From contig JAADFL010000034.1 in the NCBI GenBank assembly GCA_013152945.1, positions 1-8,141 of the forward strand: DNA of 8,141 nucleotides. The letters run 5' to 3'. How positions within the stretch are numbered: position 1 is the stretch's first letter; every line of letters starts with the position of its first letter. The notes beneath the pieces were generated by a model. That model had not been told where the DNA came from. It saw only the letters and a list, made by a program, of their open reading frames with translations, and made no database searches. The DNA comes from Deltaproteobacteria bacterium (GTDB lineage Bacteria > Myxococcota_A > JAADFL01). The position numbers were made by a program, and so were the translations under genes. This document shows, in pieces, positions 7,335-8,141 of the stretch.

Positions 7335-7348
7335 CTAAAAGATTTTAG
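7335..7348. promoter_or_regulatory. palindrome CTAAAA-GA-TTTTAG over the regulator's -10 and start region
   Basis: CTAAAAGATTTTAG has perfect six-base arms around a two-base centre. It covers the whole -10 box (7342-7347) and the predicted transcription start of the regulator operon. A dimeric protein bound here would block RNA polymerase, so autorepression or an outside repressor is possible. Part of the symmetry comes from the A/T-rich -10 itself, so chance is not excluded. It does not match a CRP or FNR half-site. Confidence 0.35.
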
Positions 7349-7371
7349 GCATTGTGGGTTGCAACTGTCAA
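7342..7371 (-). promoter_or_regulatory. strong sigma70-type promoter of the crp-like/mlaEFD operon
   Basis: Minus strand: TTGACA (7366-7371), a perfect -35 box, then 18 bp, then TAAAAT (7342-7347), which matches five of six bases of the -10 consensus. Transcription would start near 7335 and give a leader of about 37 bases with GAGGGGAG before the ATG at 7298. The close spacing of the following three genes suggests this promoter drives the regulator, permease, ATPase and MCE genes as one transcript. Confidence 0.7.
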
Positions 7372-7865
7372 CATTGTAAGCACGATTGCACGGTTGGAAT
7401 GCCGTGACCACCCTTATGATTGCAAGGATGGATACGATTGCATCATGGACGTGTGTTCCGGCATAGGCGAAACCTATGAATGGAAACGGCAGGTGCCGGT
7501 TCCGATTGCAACCACACGAATACGATCTGCGACCAGGCCGCTTACGTGCATGGCTGTTTGACCAATGGGGACAAGCAAAGGTGGACGTGCAATAACAGCC
7601 CCGGCAGGTGCGATTCAGTAAGGGATACAGATACAAATACCGACAGGACATTGATATTGACACGGACATTGATACTGATAATGATACTGATAATGACTCT
7701 GATACAGATACCGGTACTGATACAGGCATGTTGCAAGTTTCCGGCCCTGCAATCAAGGATTCCTGTGGTTATGGGGCACAAGGTGGCAGTACGAACGTTA
7801 TGACTTGGCTGTTGGCAACGACATTGCTCATGCTGGCGGTCAGGCCCGGGAAACAAAGGCCCTGA
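7352..7865 (+). pseudogene. decayed Cys-rich secreted protein with Asp/Thr linker and C-terminal membrane tail
   Basis: Three consecutive pieces in three frames read as one protein. Piece A (about 7352-7490) has ECRDHPYDCKDGYDCIMDVCSGIG, like the repeated C-x-DG-x-x-C-x-x-D-x-C modules of myxobacterial-type surface proteins. Piece B (about 7492-7643) has five Cys (SDCNHTNTICDQ, HGCLTNGDK, WTCNNSPGRC) and starts the linker (RDTDTNTD). Piece C (about 7645-7865) continues the linker (DIDIDTDIDTDNDTDND) and ends in a Cys-Gly-x-Gly motif, a hydrophobic segment (TWLLATTLLMLAV) and RPGKQRP. That end resembles MYXO-CTERM sorting tails. The pieces cannot be joined without at least two frameshifts, and there is no start or signal peptide; the left end runs into the regulator promoter. 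It is probably a truncated pseudogene, though sequencing indels could explain the shifts. A lipoprotein gene of similar style follows 34 bp later. Confidence 0.6.
7625..7732 (+). repeat. GAT-ACT-type short tandem repeat encoding the Asp/Thr linker
   Basis: A low-complexity tract built on six-base units GAY-ANT (Asp-Thr, Asp-Ile, Asp-Asn). It includes a perfect tandem copy of GATACTGATAAT at 7671-7682 and 7683-7694. The frame change between pieces B and C of the decayed gene falls inside it at about 7643, a likely place for slippage during replication. The antisense frames show mirror-image Val/Ser or Ile repeats that are artefacts of this tract. Confidence 0.65.
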
Positions 7866-7899
7866 AAGAGAAACAAACAGTCAAGCGGAGGCTATGAAC

Positions 7900-8141
7900 A
7901 TGAAAAGATTACCGATAATCGTCGTATTCTTGTTACCTGCCTTCTTGTACGTTTTCCAGGGATGTTCGGGAACCAACAGCAATGATTCGGGCGGGCCGGA
8001 CTGCCTTGGCATAGACTGCTCGGGCCATGGCACGTGCCTGTTGATGACTGGAGTTGCGTACTGTGATTGTGATCCAGGTTACAATGTTTCGGCAACCGGC
8101 CTCGAATGTTTCAAGTCCGGCGGCGATTCCGACGTGGACAC
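7900..8141 (+). CDS. EGF-like domain lipoprotein, partial (runs off right edge)
   Basis: The first 80 residues of a surface or periplasmic lipoprotein. The N-terminus MKRLPIIVVFLLPAFLYV is a signal peptide ending in FQGC, a loose lipobox with Gly before Cys22; the -3 Phe is unusual. A six-Cys EGF-like domain follows (about 35-70): C-LGID-C-SGHGT-C-8-C-D-C-DPGY-C, that is spacing 4, 5, 8, 1 and 12. SGHGTC and CDCDPGY are the classic EGF phrases. After it, SGGDSDVDT begins an Asp-rich linker like that of the preceding pseudogene. I chose the ATG at 7900, which is eight bases from the GGAGG at 7887-7891; the ATG at 7894 is only two bases from it. The C-terminal part and function are not visible. 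Such proteins are typical of Myxococcota-like genomes, where they may mediate surface binding; that is inference. Confidence 0.82.
   Translation, partial: MKRLPIIVVFLLPAFLYVFQGCSGTNSNDSGGPDCLGIDCSGHGTCLLMTGVAYCDCDPGYNVSATGLECFKSGGDSDVD

Noticed and set aside
6784-7338. 184-aa plus-strand open frame
   Set aside because: It is antisense to the Crp/Fnr regulator; Leu/Ser-rich translation without structure.
7299-7380. CRP-type TGTGA-N6-TCACA site near the regulator promoter
   Set aside because: I scanned both strands and found no acceptable pair of half-sites, so autoregulation through a canonical CRP site is not supported.
7298-7756. 152-aa and 104-aa minus-strand open frames with Ser/Val and Ile repeats
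   Set aside because: The repeats are the reverse reading of the Asp/Thr linker tract; the frames have no SD and one overlaps the operon promoter.

Overview
The window looks like a chromosomal segment of a diderm bacterium with moderate GC content, probably from the former Deltaproteobacteria (a Myxococcota-like or related lineage). Three things point there: an Mla/MCE lipid-transport operon, which implies an outer membrane; a lipoprotein with an EGF-like domain followed by the start of an Asp-rich linker; and a decayed Cys-rich protein with a long Asp/Thr linker and a Cys + hydrophobic + basic tail resembling MYXO-CTERM sorting tails. The lineage is inferred from style only. I see no rRNA, tRNA, CRISPR array, transposase or integrase.

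Minus strand, in the direction of transcription. The core is a tight operon read from about 7335 down to 3539. It holds a Crp/Fnr-type regulator without cysteines, an MlaE-type permease, an MlaF-type ATPase (19 bp after mlaE) and an MlaD-type MCE protein whose start overlaps the mlaF stop as ATGA. A near-consensus sigma70-type promoter (TTGACA-N18-TAAAAT) lies in front of the regulator, and a palindrome overlaps its -10 box. The three transport proteins should form an inner-membrane ABC lipid transporter. The MCE protein is much longer than a minimal MlaD and ends in a beta-rich region that may reach toward the outer membrane. No MlaB, MlaC or MlaA homologue lies in the window.

Next on the minus strand, after a 108-bp gap with its own candidate promoter and a regular set of CAAGTA/TACTTG sites, is a 585-aa metal-dependent amidohydrolase of the N-acyl-D-amino-acid deacylase family. 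About 430 bp without an intact gene follow. They contain overlapping palindromes and the wreck of a P-loop NTPase gene (one in-frame stop, one frameshift). After that comes a membrane-anchored protein of about 371 aa, possibly of the PA2928 family, and then a short open frame running off the left edge.

Plus strand, right end. Beyond the regulator promoter lies a Cys-rich secreted-protein relic spread over three frames (about 7352-7865). An intact lipoprotein gene with an EGF-like domain starts at 7900 and runs off the right edge.

I do not see clear proof of a wholly new system. The best leads are the Crp-led MCE operon with its extended MCE protein, the symmetric operator-like array before the amidohydrolase, and the two decayed genes.
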